Positions 35,832 through 44,933 of a stretch of DNA of 45,665 bases are shown here, one piece after another. Source of the DNA: Gammaproteobacteria bacterium (GTDB lineage: Bacteria > Pseudomonadota > Gammaproteobacteria > Thiotrichales > Thiotrichaceae); the NCBI GenBank assembly GCA_018822845.1, contig JAHJJD010000108.1, positions 1 to 45,665 on the forward strand, given 5' to 3'. The position numbers and the translations under genes were made by a program. Each line of letters opens with the position of its first letter. Position 1 is the stretch's first letter. The notes under the pieces are model-generated. The model did not search any database. It worked only from the letters and a program-made list of their open reading frames with translations, and was not told the DNA's origin.

Positions 35832-36566
35832 ATGCTGCTGATCCCCGCCATTGATTTGAAAGACGGCCAATGTGTGCGTTTGCGCCAGGGTCGCATGGAA
35901 GATACTACCGTATTCGCCAATAACCCTGTCGACATGGCGCAACGCTGGGTCGAAGCGGGCGCGCGCCGCCTGCATCTGGTCGACCTGAATGGTGCATTTG
36001 AGGGCAAGCCGGTCAATGGCGAAGTAGTCCGTGCTGTGGCTGCCAGCTTCCCGGATGTACCCGTGCAAATTGGCGGCGGCATCCGTGATGCTGCGACTGT
36101 GGCGGCTTATCTGGAGGCGGGGGTGCAATACTGCATCATTGGCACCAAGGCCGTGCAGGAACCGCAATTCGTCATTGATCTGTGCGAACAGTTCCCCGGC
36201 CACATCATTGTTGGTATCGATGCCAAAAACGGTATGGTGGCGACGGATGGCTGGGCGGAAGTTTCCTCCGTTTCCGCCGTAGAACTGGCAAAACAGTTTG
36301 AACAGGCAGGCGTCAGTGCCATTGTCTACACCGACATTTCCCGCGACGGCATGATGAAGGGTGTAAATGTGGAAGAAACCGCGCATCTGGCGGCCAGCAT
36401 TTCCATTCCAGTGGTCGCATCTGGTGGCATCACCAACATGGATGACATTACAGCGTTGTGTGCGGTGGAAGACAAGGGCATCATGGGCGCGATTCTTGGC
36501 CGTTCGATCTACGAAGGTACGATTGATCTGGCGGAAGCGCAGCAATATGTGGATTCGGTGAAATAA
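35832..36566 (+). CDS. hisA: Phosphoribosylformimino-5-aminoimidazole carboxamide ribotide isomerase
   Basis: The 244-residue TIM-barrel isomerase catalyses the fourth step of histidine synthesis (ProFAR to PRFAR). It has [19 protein letters not shown] (catalytic Asp), [23 protein letters not shown] (second Asp) and [18 protein letters not shown] lies upstream of ATG 35832. hisF follows after one base. Confidence 0.96.
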   Translation: MLLIPAIDLKDGQCVRLRQGRMEDTTVFANNPVDMAQRWVEAGARRLHLVDLNGAFEGKPVNGEVVRAVAASFPDVPVQIGGGIRDAATVAAYLEAGVQYCIIGTKAVQEPQFVIDLCEQFPGHIIVGIDAKNGMVATDGWAEVSSVSAVELAKQFEQAGVSAIVYTDISRDGMMKGVNVEETAHLAASISIPVVASGGITNMDDITALCAVEDKGIMGAILGRSIYEGTIDLAEAQQYVDSVK

Positions 36567-36567
36567 C

Positions 36568-37341
36568 ATGGGCCTAGCCAAACGCATCATCCCCTGCCTC
36601 GACGTGGACAATGGCCGCGTGGTCAAAGGCGTGAATTTCGTCGACATCCGTGACGCGGGCGATCCGGTAGAAATCGCCGCCCGCTACAACCGTGAAGGCG
36701 CGGATGAAATCACCTTCCTCGACATCACTGCCAGTTCCGACAACCGCGACACCATCGTGCATGTGGTGGAAGCAGTCGCCTCGCAGGTGTTCATTCCCCT
36801 CACGGTTGGTGGTGGCATCCGCAAGCCGGAAGACGTGCGCCGCATGCTCAACGCCGGGGCCGACAAGGTAGGCATCAACACCGCTGCTGTATTCAACCCG
36901 GAACTGGTGCGCGAATGCACTGATTACTTCGGTTCGCAATGCATCGTGGTCGCCATTGACGCCAAGCGCGTCAATGAACCGGGCGAACCTGACCGCTGGG
37001 AAGTGTTTACCCACGGCGGACGCAAGCGCACCGGTATTGATGCCGTTGAATGGGCAGAGAAAATGGCCGCATACGGCGCGGGCGAACTGCTGGTTACCAG
37101 CATGGATCGTGACGGTACCAAGATTGGCTTCGACCTTGGCCTGACCAGGGCGATTACTGACCGGGTAAACATTCCGCTGATTGCCTCCGGTGGCGTGGGT
37201 AACCTGCAACATCTGGCAGATGGTGTGCTCAAAGGCGGTGCGGATGCGGTGTTGGCAGCCAGTATTTTCCACTTTGGCGAATACACCGTTGGCGAAGCCA
37301 AGCAGTACATGGCGGCACAAGGTATTGAAATGAGGTTGTAA
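36568..37341 (+). CDS. hisF: Imidazole glycerol phosphate synthase cyclase subunit
   Basis: The 257-residue TIM barrel partners with HisH, which is not in the window. It has [19 protein letters not shown] (catalytic Asp), [49 protein letters not shown] (second Asp) and [13 protein letters not shown]. It forms a tight pair with hisA. Confidence 0.97.
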   Translation: MGLAKRIIPCLDVDNGRVVKGVNFVDIRDAGDPVEIAARYNREGADEITFLDITASSDNRDTIVHVVEAVASQVFIPLTVGGGIRKPEDVRRMLNAGADKVGINTAAVFNPELVRECTDYFGSQCIVVAIDAKRVNEPGEPDRWEVFTHGGRKRTGIDAVEWAEKMAAYGAGELLVTSMDRDGTKIGFDLGLTRAITDRVNIPLIASGGVGNLQHLADGVLKGGADAVLAASIFHFGEYTVGEAKQYMAAQGIEMRL

Positions 37342-37397
37342 TGGCGGCCCCGTCACTGTTACAACAGTCGTTAACTGTTCTTATACAACTTCTTCTA

Positions 37398-37403
37398 TAT
37401 AAT
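37398..37403 (+). promoter_or_regulatory. -10 box directly upstream of hisE
   Basis: A perfect TATAAT ends nine bases before the hisE ATG at 37412, which would put the transcript start within a few bases of the start codon. The -35 region is weak (CTGTTC at 37375-37380). Upstream, ACTGTT-AC-AACAGT-CGTTA-ACTGTT (37355-37379) forms two competing small hairpins that may end or attenuate the hisF transcript. Confidence 0.45.
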
Positions 37404-37411
37404 GCCGCATC

Positions 37412-37738
37412 ATGATCAACGATAACGTACTCGCACAACTGGCCGCTGTGTTGGAAGAGCGTAAACAGGCCACGCCGGATGCCTCCTATGTGGCGAAGCT
37501 TTACCACAAGGGGCTGGATGCCATCCTGAAAAAGGTGGGCGAAGAAGCCACCGAAGTCGTGATGGCGGCAAAAGACGGTAAAAAAGACAAGATTGTGTAT
37601 GAAGTCGCGGATTTGTGGTTTCATACTATGGTATTGCTGGCTCAGCAAGGGTTGCATCCACAAGATGTGCTCGCTGAGCTGGCACGCCGCAACGGTATTT
37701 CCGGTCTGGTGGAAAAAGCCAGCCGTCAAGACAACTGA
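37412..37738 (+). CDS. hisE: Phosphoribosyl-ATP pyrophosphatase
   Basis: The 108-residue protein hydrolyses phosphoribosyl-ATP in histidine synthesis. The family run [20 protein letters not shown], then [15 protein letters not shown] and [13 protein letters not shown], carries the acidic metal-binding residues. No hisI domain is fused, and hisI is absent between hisF and hisE. No ribosome binding site is visible before the ATG. tatA follows after 11 bases. Confidence 0.95.
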   Translation: MINDNVLAQLAAVLEERKQATPDASYVAKLYHKGLDAILKKVGEEATEVVMAAKDGKKDKIVYEVADLWFHTMVLLAQQGLHPQDVLAELARRNGISGLVEKASRQDN

Positions 37739-37749
37739 GGAGAGACGAA

Positions 37750-37980
37750 ATGGGTTTAGGTGGTATCAGCCCCTGGTCATTATTACTGATTCTGGTCATC
37801 ATTTTGTTGCTGTTCGGCACCAAGCGCCTGCGCAACATGGGTAGTGATCTGGGTGAAACCTTCAAGAACTTCAAAAAGTCCATGAAGGATGGAGAGGATG
37901 ATGTATCGCAGGATCAGGTGACCCATAAGGATAGTGGGCGTGTGATCGACTCGGAAGCGAAGGAAAAAGACAAGGTTTGA
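37750..37980 (+). CDS. tatA: Sec-independent translocase protein TatA
   Basis: The 76-residue protein has an N-terminal membrane helix (SPWSLLLILVIILLLFG), the FG hinge and the amphipathic helix TKRLRNMGSDLGETFKNFKKSMKDGE, the TatA pattern, with a charged tail. GAGGAGAGACGAA precedes the ATG. It polymerises to move folded proteins with twin-arginine signals. Confidence 0.95.
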   Translation: MGLGGISPWSLLLILVIILLLFGTKRLRNMGSDLGETFKNFKKSMKDGEDDVSQDQVTHKDSGRVIDSEAKEKDKV

Positions 37981-38003
37981 CACCTTACTGACAGGTACGA
38001 ACC

Positions 38004-38309
38004 ATGTTTGAATCCAGTTTCCTCGAAATGCTGCTGGTAGGCGTTATCGCCCTGCTGGTAATCGGCCCCGAGCGTTTGCCGGGACTGGCGCGTAAGGCTG
38101 GCCGTCTGGTCGGCAAGGCACGCGCCTTCATTGCCACCACCCGCGCTGATATTGAGCGCGAGTTACGCACAGAGGAAATGCGCAGCATGTTGCACAAGCA
38201 GGAAGAGGAAATCCGCGAACTGCGCAATATGATGCAGAAAAACACCGACGACGTTCGCCATTCCATCGAAGACGCCACAACCCCGGTAAACGATGAGCAA
38301 AAACGCTAA
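38004..38309 (+). CDS. tatB: Sec-independent translocase protein TatB
   Basis: The 101-residue protein starts MFESSFLEMLLVGVIALLVIGPERLPGLARKAGRLV in two parts, the TatB signature with the conserved E near the N-terminus and GPERLP hinge, followed by a long amphipathic helix. It forms the TatBC receptor for twin-arginine signals. Its 3' end overlaps tatC by 17 bases. Confidence 0.95.
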   Translation: MFESSFLEMLLVGVIALLVIGPERLPGLARKAGRLVGKARAFIATTRADIERELRTEEMRSMLHKQEEEIRELRNMMQKNTDDVRHSIEDATTPVNDEQKR

Positions 38310-39366
38310 CAAACCTTCCGCCGCAGACGGTGAGGAACTCGGCTTCCTTGCGCACCTGATTGAGTTGCGCGACCGCCTGCTGCGCATGGTGATGGCGATT
38401 GGTATTGTGTTCCTGATCCTGACGCCGTTTGCGCAGGATCTTTATAACCTGCTATCTGATCCGCTGGTGCGGCAACTGCCAGAAGGCCAGAAGCTGATTG
38501 CAGTGGGGGTGGCTTCGCCGTTTTTCATCCCCTACAAGCTTGCCTTGATGGTCGCCTTTGTGCTGGCCTTGCCGTATGTGCTATATCAGGTTTGGGGGTT
38601 TATTGCGCCGGGTCTTTACCAGCATGAAAAGAAACTGGTGACGCCGCTGCTGGTGTCCAGTGTTGCGCTGTTTTATCTGGGCATGGCGTTTGCCTACTTT
38701 GTCGTGCTGCCGATGATTTTCAGCATCCTGCCCGGTTTTGCCCCAAGCAACGTCAACGTGACGCCAGATATTGCCGAATATCTCAATTTCGTCATGATGA
38801 TGTTCATGGCTTTTGGTATCGGCTTTGAAATGCCGGTAGCCACCATCCTGCTGATCAGTACCGGTATCGCCAGTCGTGAAGCACTGGAAAAATCCCGCCC
38901 CTATGTCGTCGTCATTGCTTTTATTATTGGTATGTTCCTGACCCCGCCAGACGTGCTGTCGCAAGTCATGCTGGCGGTGCCAATGTGGCTGCTGTTTGAA
39001 GTTGGTTTGCTGGCCAGTCGCCTGTTCGACAAGCAGATCAAAACAGCCAGTGAGGCAAAGGAAGCGCGCGAAATGGCGGAATACCCGCGTGAAATCAGGC
39101 CGCCAGCCGACCCTGCCAATACGGCTTCCACCGCCACTGCTGCTGGAGCTGCGACCGGTGCTGGAGTAGCTGCTGCGGCTGGCTCCATCTGGGAAGACGG
39201 GCAATACACTTACGAAGAAACGGTTGCAACACAGTCCACCGATGATGAGGAGTTCCGTCCCATGACCGAAGAGGAAATGGAAGCGGAGCTGGAAAAGCTC
39301 GACAAGGAATTCGGGGCGATGGAGGAAAAGTTCCGCAAGGAACGGGAAGATAATCCTGGTGAGTGA
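38293..39366 (+). CDS. tatC: Twin-arginine translocase subunit TatC with long C-terminal extension
   Basis: The 357-residue protein has six membrane helices in the first 240 residues, with the family motifs FLAHLIELRDRLLR near the N-terminus, FIAPGLYQHEKK and FGIGFEMPV. It is about 100 residues longer than the usual 240-260. The extra part (from about 255) is a Pro/Ala-rich stretch (ADPANTASTATAAGAATGAG) followed by a very acidic helix (MTEEEMEAELEKLDKEFGAM), predicted cytoplasmic. Catalytic and signal-recognition regions look intact. Confidence 0.94.
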   Translation: MSKNANKPSAADGEELGFLAHLIELRDRLLRMVMAIGIVFLILTPFAQDLYNLLSDPLVRQLPEGQKLIAVGVASPFFIPYKLALMVAFVLALPYVLYQVWGFIAPGLYQHEKKLVTPLLVSSVALFYLGMAFAYFVVLPMIFSILPGFAPSNVNVTPDIAEYLNFVMMMFMAFGIGFEMPVATILLISTGIASREALEKSRPYVVVIAFIIGMFLTPPDVLSQVMLAVPMWLLFEVGLLASRLFDKQIKTASEAKEAREMAEYPREIRPPADPANTASTATAAGAATGAGVAAAAGSIWEDGQYTYEETVATQSTDDEEFRPMTEEEMEAELEKLDKEFGAMEEKFRKEREDNPGE

Positions 39367-39400
39367 CTTCGAAGGCTTCGCTGGCTACCAAGTACTTTAA

Positions 39401-39420
39401 GGGCGTGAAAAATCACGCCC
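39401..39420. terminator. Bidirectional terminator-like hairpin after tatC
   Basis: GGGCGTGA-AAAA-TCACGCCC is a perfect 8-bp stem with a four-base loop between convergent genes. On the plus strand no T-run follows; on the minus strand TTAAAG follows. It is probably a weak terminator serving both genes. Confidence 0.6.
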
Positions 39421-39444
39421 AATTCGAAGGCAGGTGGGGACGGG

Positions 39445-40866
39445 TTACGGCAAAGCAGTCTGGCGCTGATCCGGGCCAAGCAGGAAAGCAGCCGGGGCCA
39501 GCAAACTATCCGGGCTGTTGCGCATGCCCATGCGGATGAAGATCATCACTTTCTGTGCCATGCCTTCCGCCGGATTTAGCACATAGCACGCAGCTTCACG
39601 ACGATATAACAACACTTCGCTCTGGATCAGCATCGCCAGCAGGGTTTTCAGGCGTGGCTCGGATTCCACCGTTTCAAACGGAATGCCCACCTGCTGCTCT
39701 TCACCCTCCAGATGCAGGGGCTGGATATGGCCGATCAGGGTATGTAACGGTTCCGCTGGATCTTCGTCGTCATCAGTTGCCATCTGGCTGCCGACCAGTA
39801 GACGGGTGGCGAAAGTCTGCATTTCCGGCGAATTGAGTGGAATTTCATGCTTGTGCTGCTGATAGCCCGGCGCTTTGCTGAACTGGAAAGCGGCCTCCTT
39901 ACGCAGGTGGAACAGGCGCATGAAGAACAGTGCGGTATTCAGCAAACCATCGTACACACTCTGGAAAAACGGCTTGCCGGGGCTGAGAATGTAGTAACGC
40001 ACGATCCCCAGGAACAGCGCCACCAGGTCGAATACGCCCGCCCAGATAATGCCGACGATGACCTGAATGGAATAACCGGCAGGCGGTTCCATCAGTGTCG
40101 CCATCGCCTTTTCGACAGGGTTCTGCAAGCTACCCAGATCATTCTTGATCATGCCGGTCAGGGCTTCACGGCTGCTGTCCGCATTGGTCACCGCGCGCAT
40201 CTTGGCAATTTCCACCAGCAAGCCATCACGCACCACATCATCGCTGGAAGCTGCCAGTTGCTGATTGATCAGGTTGAGTTGCTCACGCAGCGCGGCAAAG
40301 TTGCTCTGGTGCGTTTCCAGATGGGAAGCTGACTGTTGGTAGGCATCCACCTTGCGGTAATACTCGGGGCCTTTGCCAGGGCCAAGACCTGAACGGCCAC
40401 CGTTACGGCCTTCCTCATCCATCAGACGCTTGTTTTCCGCAACCTGGCTTTCAGACTCGCGCAGGAATTTCTGTTCCCCCGCCAGCACATCGCTCAGGGT
40501 AGTGGTAATGACAGCCTTCAGGCCGGTATCCACTGAGTACACCGTGTTTTTGCCCGGCAAGCTGCTGTTGTAGATATAGGTGTAGGCGCTGAGGGTAGAC
40601 AGCAATAGCGCTGCGGCATACACAAGACCCAGGGAAATCTTGCCGATGCCGTGCACATAAGGCAGGGCCAGCAAGGAAATGGCAATGGCAAACTGCACCG
40701 CAGCTGCAAACAGGATCGCATAGAGGTGCTCTTCCAGATACAGATAGGCACCGGAATAGGTGAAGATGCCGTTAGCCGCCGTTAGAAATACGATGACAAG
40801 GCTAATCAGTATATTAATGGCTTTGAGTTTGAAGCTTTGTGTCGGTGTGGTGTCATGTTGTTTCAT
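39445..40866 (-). CDS. Multi-pass membrane protein with large extracytoplasmic coiled coil
   Basis: The 473-residue protein has membrane helices at about residues 18-40, 50-73, 80-103 and 275-300. Between helices 3 and 4 is a large soluble stretch with heptad-like patterns (SESQVAENKRLMDEEG, HLETHQSNFAALREQLNLINQQLA) and a glycine-rich turn (GGRSGLGPGKGPEYY). The C-terminal 170 residues are soluble and presumably cytoplasmic. I do not recognise a family. AGGAAGGATC precedes ATG 40866. It stands alone, divergent from the DUF4395 gene. Confidence 0.75.
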   Translation of the reverse strand: MKQHDTTPTQSFKLKAINILISLVIVFLTAANGIFTYSGAYLYLEEHLYAILFAAAVQFAIAISLLALPYVHGIGKISLGLVYAAALLLSTLSAYTYIYNSSLPGKNTVYSVDTGLKAVITTTLSDVLAGEQKFLRESESQVAENKRLMDEEGRNGGRSGLGPGKGPEYYRKVDAYQQSASHLETHQSNFAALREQLNLINQQLAASSDDVVRDGLLVEIAKMRAVTNADSSREALTGMIKNDLGSLQNPVEKAMATLMEPPAGYSIQVIVGIIWAGVFDLVALFLGIVRYYILSPGKPFFQSVYDGLLNTALFFMRLFHLRKEAAFQFSKAPGYQQHKHEIPLNSPEMQTFATRLLVGSQMATDDDEDPAEPLHTLIGHIQPLHLEGEEQQVGIPFETVESEPRLKTLLAMLIQSEVLLYRREAACYVLNPAEGMAQKVMIFIRMGMRNSPDSLLAPAAFLLGPDQRQTALP

Positions 40867-41099
40867 GATCCTTCCTCGCGTGTTGCACTGCAATCGAGAA
40901 TATTAGTGTTTACTAATGGTGAAAGTTGCTTGTTTACCACAGTCACCGGGAAATAGATACTGCCTGATTAAATATTTTTACTTCCCGCTGCTCAGGCTTA
41001 ACCTGAATCAGCCCCTCCTCAACAAAAAATTCAAAAACAGGGAATATATTGCACGGCTGTTACATCACAGTAAGCATAACAGCAACTGGAGGTTCGCCC

Positions 41100-41852
41100 A
41101 TGCCCATAAACCGGATCAGTTCCGCACTGAGTACCATCGGCACTACTTGCAAAAACCTTTGGTTCCGTGACCCTGCCGAGGAAACCCCGTATATCAACGA
41201 TACGGCAGTGCGCATCCGTGCAGGTTTGTTGTTGGTAATCCCCTTGTTCATGGGGCTGACGCTTTACACCGCGATCTACGGTTCCAGGTGGGAAGTGACG
41301 GGGGACATGATCACGGATACGCTGGAAACCGATTGGGATGGCCACATCATTTACAGTGTCGAAGCCATCCGGCGCACCCTCGATTTTTCCACCCAGACCT
41401 TTGTGCTGTTTTATGCGCTGTTTGAAATGCTGGCGGGCATGTCCGTCACCACTTCGCGCCTGTCGCCGACGATCCTGCTCAGTTGCTTCCTGGCCAGAGG
41501 CAGGCCGGAGGTATGGAAACCCCTGCTCCCCAAGCGTTTTGCCTGGACTATCGGGGCAAGCCTGATCATTACCTGCCTGATCTTTTTCAACCCGGAAGTC
41601 TTCGCTGGCTGGGTAAACAAGCTGGTGGGTGTGGATGAATGGCTGCCGACTACCTCTAACTACATGCCTGGCTGGATACCGTTAACACTGGTCTGGGTAT
41701 GTCTCGGCTTCATGTGGATGGAAACGGTGCTGGGTTTTTGCGCGGGTTGTCAGGTTCACTCATTGCTGGTGAAGCTGGGTATCCTCAAAGAGGAATGCGC
41801 AGCCTGTAACAATATTGACTGGGATGAGATTGCGCGCAGGAAGCAGTCCTGA
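41100..41852 (+). CDS. DUF4395-like integral membrane protein
   Basis: The 250-residue protein has about four or five membrane segments. Its second half matches the DUF4395 pattern: RGRPEVWKPLLPKRFAWTIG, a membrane helix, then WMETVLGFCAGCQVHSLLVKLGI, where FCxGC carries a conserved cysteine pair. A further CAAC pair sits near the C-terminus, suggesting thiol chemistry or metal binding, which is inference. ACTGGAGG precedes ATG 41100. It converges with the HlyD-type gene, ending one base before it. Confidence 0.75.
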   Translation: MPINRISSALSTIGTTCKNLWFRDPAEETPYINDTAVRIRAGLLLVIPLFMGLTLYTAIYGSRWEVTGDMITDTLETDWDGHIIYSVEAIRRTLDFSTQTFVLFYALFEMLAGMSVTTSRLSPTILLSCFLARGRPEVWKPLLPKRFAWTIGASLIITCLIFFNPEVFAGWVNKLVGVDEWLPTTSNYMPGWIPLTLVWVCLGFMWMETVLGFCAGCQVHSLLVKLGILKEECAACNNIDWDEIARRKQS

Positions 41853-43163
41853 TCACTCCCGAAACGCCCGGGCCAGATGATCCGCCAACGGCTCAAGCAG
41901 ATAGGTCAGCACGGTGCGGCTTTTGGTTTCGATGAAAGCTTGCACCGGAATGCCGGGCTGCAATTTCTTGCCAGCCAGCTTTTCCATTTCTTCCGGGTTA
42001 ATCAGGAAACGGACAGGATAATGGTCACCTCCGGTTTGGGAGTCATGCACAACATCGGCAGCAATATTGATCACAGCGCCCAACAGGTCGGGCACTTCAT
42101 TCTGGTCAAAAGAGGATAGCCGCAGCCTGACCTGCTGGCCAATAGCGACTTCATCAATATCGACCGGAGCCACGTTGGCTTCGACAATCAGGCGTTCATT
42201 TTCCGGGACGATATACATGGCAACATCGCCACTCCCCAGCACGCCACCTACCGTATGGACAGCCAGTTGATGTACTTTCCCGGAAGAAGGCGCGCGGATT
42301 TCCAACTTTGACAATGAGCTTTTCAGTTCCGCACGGTTTTCGAGTAATTCAGCCAGACGGGTTTTATTGTCATTCAATTCGGCGATGATATTGGAAAGCC
42401 GCTGCTCATGTAGCTGGAATATCTGGTACTGTAACTCGCTGATCATGCCCTTGGTACGCGCAATTTCAGCAGTCAGTTGGCCGATTTCGCCACGCGCCAC
42501 CGCCAGATCCGTTTCAACAGTAATCAACTGATCCTTGGGTAGCAGCTTTTTATCAACCAGTTTTTTTGAGCGATTCAGGTGACTGTTCACCAAAGCAAAC
42601 TCGTCTTCCTTGGCTTTTTTTTGGGTTTCCAACCCCGTGATGGTTTCCTTATGCTGCGCAATACGTTCGTGTAACTGGTTTATCTGGCCTTCATCCGACT
42701 TTTTTCTGGAAAGAAACAGCTTTTCCTGCGCACTTAAAATTTCAGGGGGAATATCCAGATCAACAACCAAACCAGCCAGCTCGCTGACAGGCTTGATGGC
42801 TTCATCGCCGTCACGTTCAGCACTTAAACGCAGATTGTTGGCCAGCAACTCAATGGCCTGACGTTCCACAACCGCCAGTGTTGCGCGGATGGAGGTGCCA
42901 TCAAGTGTCATCAGCAAATCCCCGGCTTCGACTGACGCCCCTTCCGTGACCTTCAACTGGCTGACCTGCCCACCCTGAACGTGTTGTACGGCTTTCTGAT
43001 TACCTTCAACAATGACCTTGCCGGATGCGATAACTGCGCCACTCAGTCGGGTCATGACTGTCCAGCCACCAATCCCAAGGAACAGCAAAGCCAACATCAT
43101 CACACCGACAGTAATATAACGTCGGATGCTACGCTCCAGAGAAGTGGATTCAGCCGTGCTCAC
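41853..43163 (-). CDS. HlyD-family type I secretion periplasmic adaptor
   Basis: The 436-residue membrane-fusion protein has one N-terminal helix (ITVGVMMLALLFLGIGGWTVM), a split lipoyl/biotinyl-like domain (VQHVQGGQVSQLKVTEGASVEAGDLLMTLD and its partner KLEIRAPSSGKVHQLAVHTVGGVLGSGD, each seen in pieces), a long coiled-coil hairpin (about 120-290) and the C-terminal beta domain ending EPLADHLARAFRE. It belongs with PrtE/LapC-type adaptors. Its ATG overlaps the ABC transporter stop by four bases. The outer-membrane TolC partner is not in the window. Confidence 0.93.
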   Translation of the reverse strand: MSTAESTSLERSIRRYITVGVMMLALLFLGIGGWTVMTRLSGAVIASGKVIVEGNQKAVQHVQGGQVSQLKVTEGASVEAGDLLMTLDGTSIRATLAVVERQAIELLANNLRLSAERDGDEAIKPVSELAGLVVDLDIPPEILSAQEKLFLSRKKSDEGQINQLHERIAQHKETITGLETQKKAKEDEFALVNSHLNRSKKLVDKKLLPKDQLITVETDLAVARGEIGQLTAEIARTKGMISELQYQIFQLHEQRLSNIIAELNDNKTRLAELLENRAELKSSLSKLEIRAPSSGKVHQLAVHTVGGVLGSGDVAMYIVPENERLIVEANVAPVDIDEVAIGQQVRLRLSSFDQNEVPDLLGAVINIAADVVHDSQTGGDHYPVRFLINPEEMEKLAGKKLQPGIPVQAFIETKSRTVLTYLLEPLADHLARAFRE

Positions 43164-44893
43164 ACCTTGGTTTCCCCATCATCGTTAGTCTTGCTGCTGA
43201 CTTTATTTTTTATTGAACTGACGGCATTTGGCTTGGATAAAATTTCACTCTGCTTGCCAAAGGCCACTTGCCGCCCGTTGACGAGCACTAACACTTTTTC
43301 CATGACAGCAAGCATTTGCGGGCTATGGGTAATAACGAAAACAATGACCCCGGCTTCCTTCAGCGCAGTAATGGCGGAGAGCAGTGCCTTCAACCCGAGG
43401 TTGTCCAGATTGGAGTTAGGTTCATCCAGCACCACAACGAAAGGGGAGTTATAAACGGCGCGGGCAAGCGCAATAAGCTGTCGTTGCCCGCCTGATAATG
43501 ACTTGCCCTGGTTCAGAATCCGGGTTTCGTATCCGTCCGGCAATGCCAGTATCATCTCGTGAGCACCTGCAAGCTGAGCGGCACGAAGGGTTTCCTGTTC
43601 CGGCACATTCTTCTGGAAACGGGCAATATTTTCCCCAACCGTACCGTCAAACAACTCAATATCCTGCGGCAGATAGCCAATGACGCTGCTTCTCTGATCC
43701 ATCGTCCATTGATCCAGGGTAGCACCGTCGAAACGGATGCTTCCTTCCGTAACCGGCCATACGCCAGTGATGCCGCGCGCAAGGGATGTCTTGCCCGAAC
43801 CAGTATTGCCGATGATGCCGATGACATCCCCCGCATCAGCCTGGAAATTTATCTCGGTCAAAAACGGTAGTTGTTCACCAACCGGAGTGATGGATACCTT
43901 TTCCAGCTTCAGATATTTATCGGGTTTAGGCAGAGAAACCGTCTGCGGGTTTTTACCATCCATGTCTACGAACTCGCGCAGCCGCCGCCATGCCTGCCTT
44001 GATTCCACAAAAGCTTTCCAGTTGGTGGTGCTTTGTTCGATAGGAGCTAAAGCACGTGCACCTATGACTGAAATGGCAATGATCATCCCTGACGACATTT
44101 CCCCCTTCAATGACAGAAGAGCCCCCAATGCCAACATGCAGGACTGCAATAACATCCGGAAGGTTTTGGTGAAAATGGAAAAGAAACCGGAAACATCGCT
44201 TGCCCGCGAAGAAGCCTGACGATACGTGTCATTCAATGCCTGCCAGCGGCTCAGAATGGCATTGTGCATACCCAAGGCAGTGACCACTTCCACATTACGC
44301 CGGGCATCTTCCATCAGGCTTTGCCGTTTCTGGCCGAATTCGGAACTTTCCTGTGCGGGTTTACTGGACAGATGCTCATTAAAAAACGTCAGAAACAACA
44401 TAAACACCATGGCTACCGTCACCAGCAACCCGGCCCAGGGATGAAACAGGTAGACAATGGAAAGGTAAACAGGAATCCAGGGCAAATCAAATAGCGCCAA
44501 TGCCCCCGGCGAACCGATGAAACGCTTGATTTTGTCCAGATCCTGAATGGGTTGGATACCCAGTGAGCCGGATTTGGCCTTAGGCACTGAAAGCAGGGAT
44601 AAAACCGTAGCAGGGCCGATCAAATAATCCAGCCGCTGGCTGATCCTCACCATCACCCGGCTCCGCACAAGATCCAGCAAGCCCATGAAGGTGAACAGCA
44701 AAACCAGTAGCACAACAAGCCCTGCCAGCGTCGGTACAGAACCACTGGTAAGCACACGGTCATAAACCTGCATCATGAATAACGGCCCGGTAAGGGCCAG
44801 AATATTCACTACCATGCTGAAAGCTATCAGGCTTGCAAGTGTGCCTTGCAGCACTTTGAATAAGGAAAACTTTGCTTGACTGTTTGACATCAA
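43160..44893 (-). CDS. Type I secretion ABC transporter (PrtD-type permease/ATPase)
   Basis: The 577-residue protein has a six-helix membrane domain (about 1-310) without an N-terminal C39 peptidase, and an ATPase domain with Walker A IIGNTGSGKTSLARG, signature KSLSGGQRQLIALARAV and Walker B FVVVLDEPNSNLD, then the switch VIFVITHSP. Lack of C39 fits secretion of substrates with uncleaved C-terminal signals. It lies directly downstream of the presumed substrate gene and is coupled to the adaptor. Confidence 0.95.
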   Translation of the reverse strand: MMSNSQAKFSLFKVLQGTLASLIAFSMVVNILALTGPLFMMQVYDRVLTSGSVPTLAGLVVLLVLLFTFMGLLDLVRSRVMVRISQRLDYLIGPATVLSLLSVPKAKSGSLGIQPIQDLDKIKRFIGSPGALALFDLPWIPVYLSIVYLFHPWAGLLVTVAMVFMLFLTFFNEHLSSKPAQESSEFGQKRQSLMEDARRNVEVVTALGMHNAILSRWQALNDTYRQASSRASDVSGFFSIFTKTFRMLLQSCMLALGALLSLKGEMSSGMIIAISVIGARALAPIEQSTTNWKAFVESRQAWRRLREFVDMDGKNPQTVSLPKPDKYLKLEKVSITPVGEQLPFLTEINFQADAGDVIGIIGNTGSGKTSLARGITGVWPVTEGSIRFDGATLDQWTMDQRSSVIGYLPQDIELFDGTVGENIARFQKNVPEQETLRAAQLAGAHEMILALPDGYETRILNQGKSLSGGQRQLIALARAVYNSPFVVVLDEPNSNLDNLGLKALLSAITALKEAGVIVFVITHSPQMLAVMEKVLVLVNGRQVAFGKQSEILSKPNAVSSIKNKVSSKTNDDGETKV

Positions 44894-44933
44894 TATACTC
44901 TAACCAAAGCTTTCCTGCTTCAACAAGTAAAAT

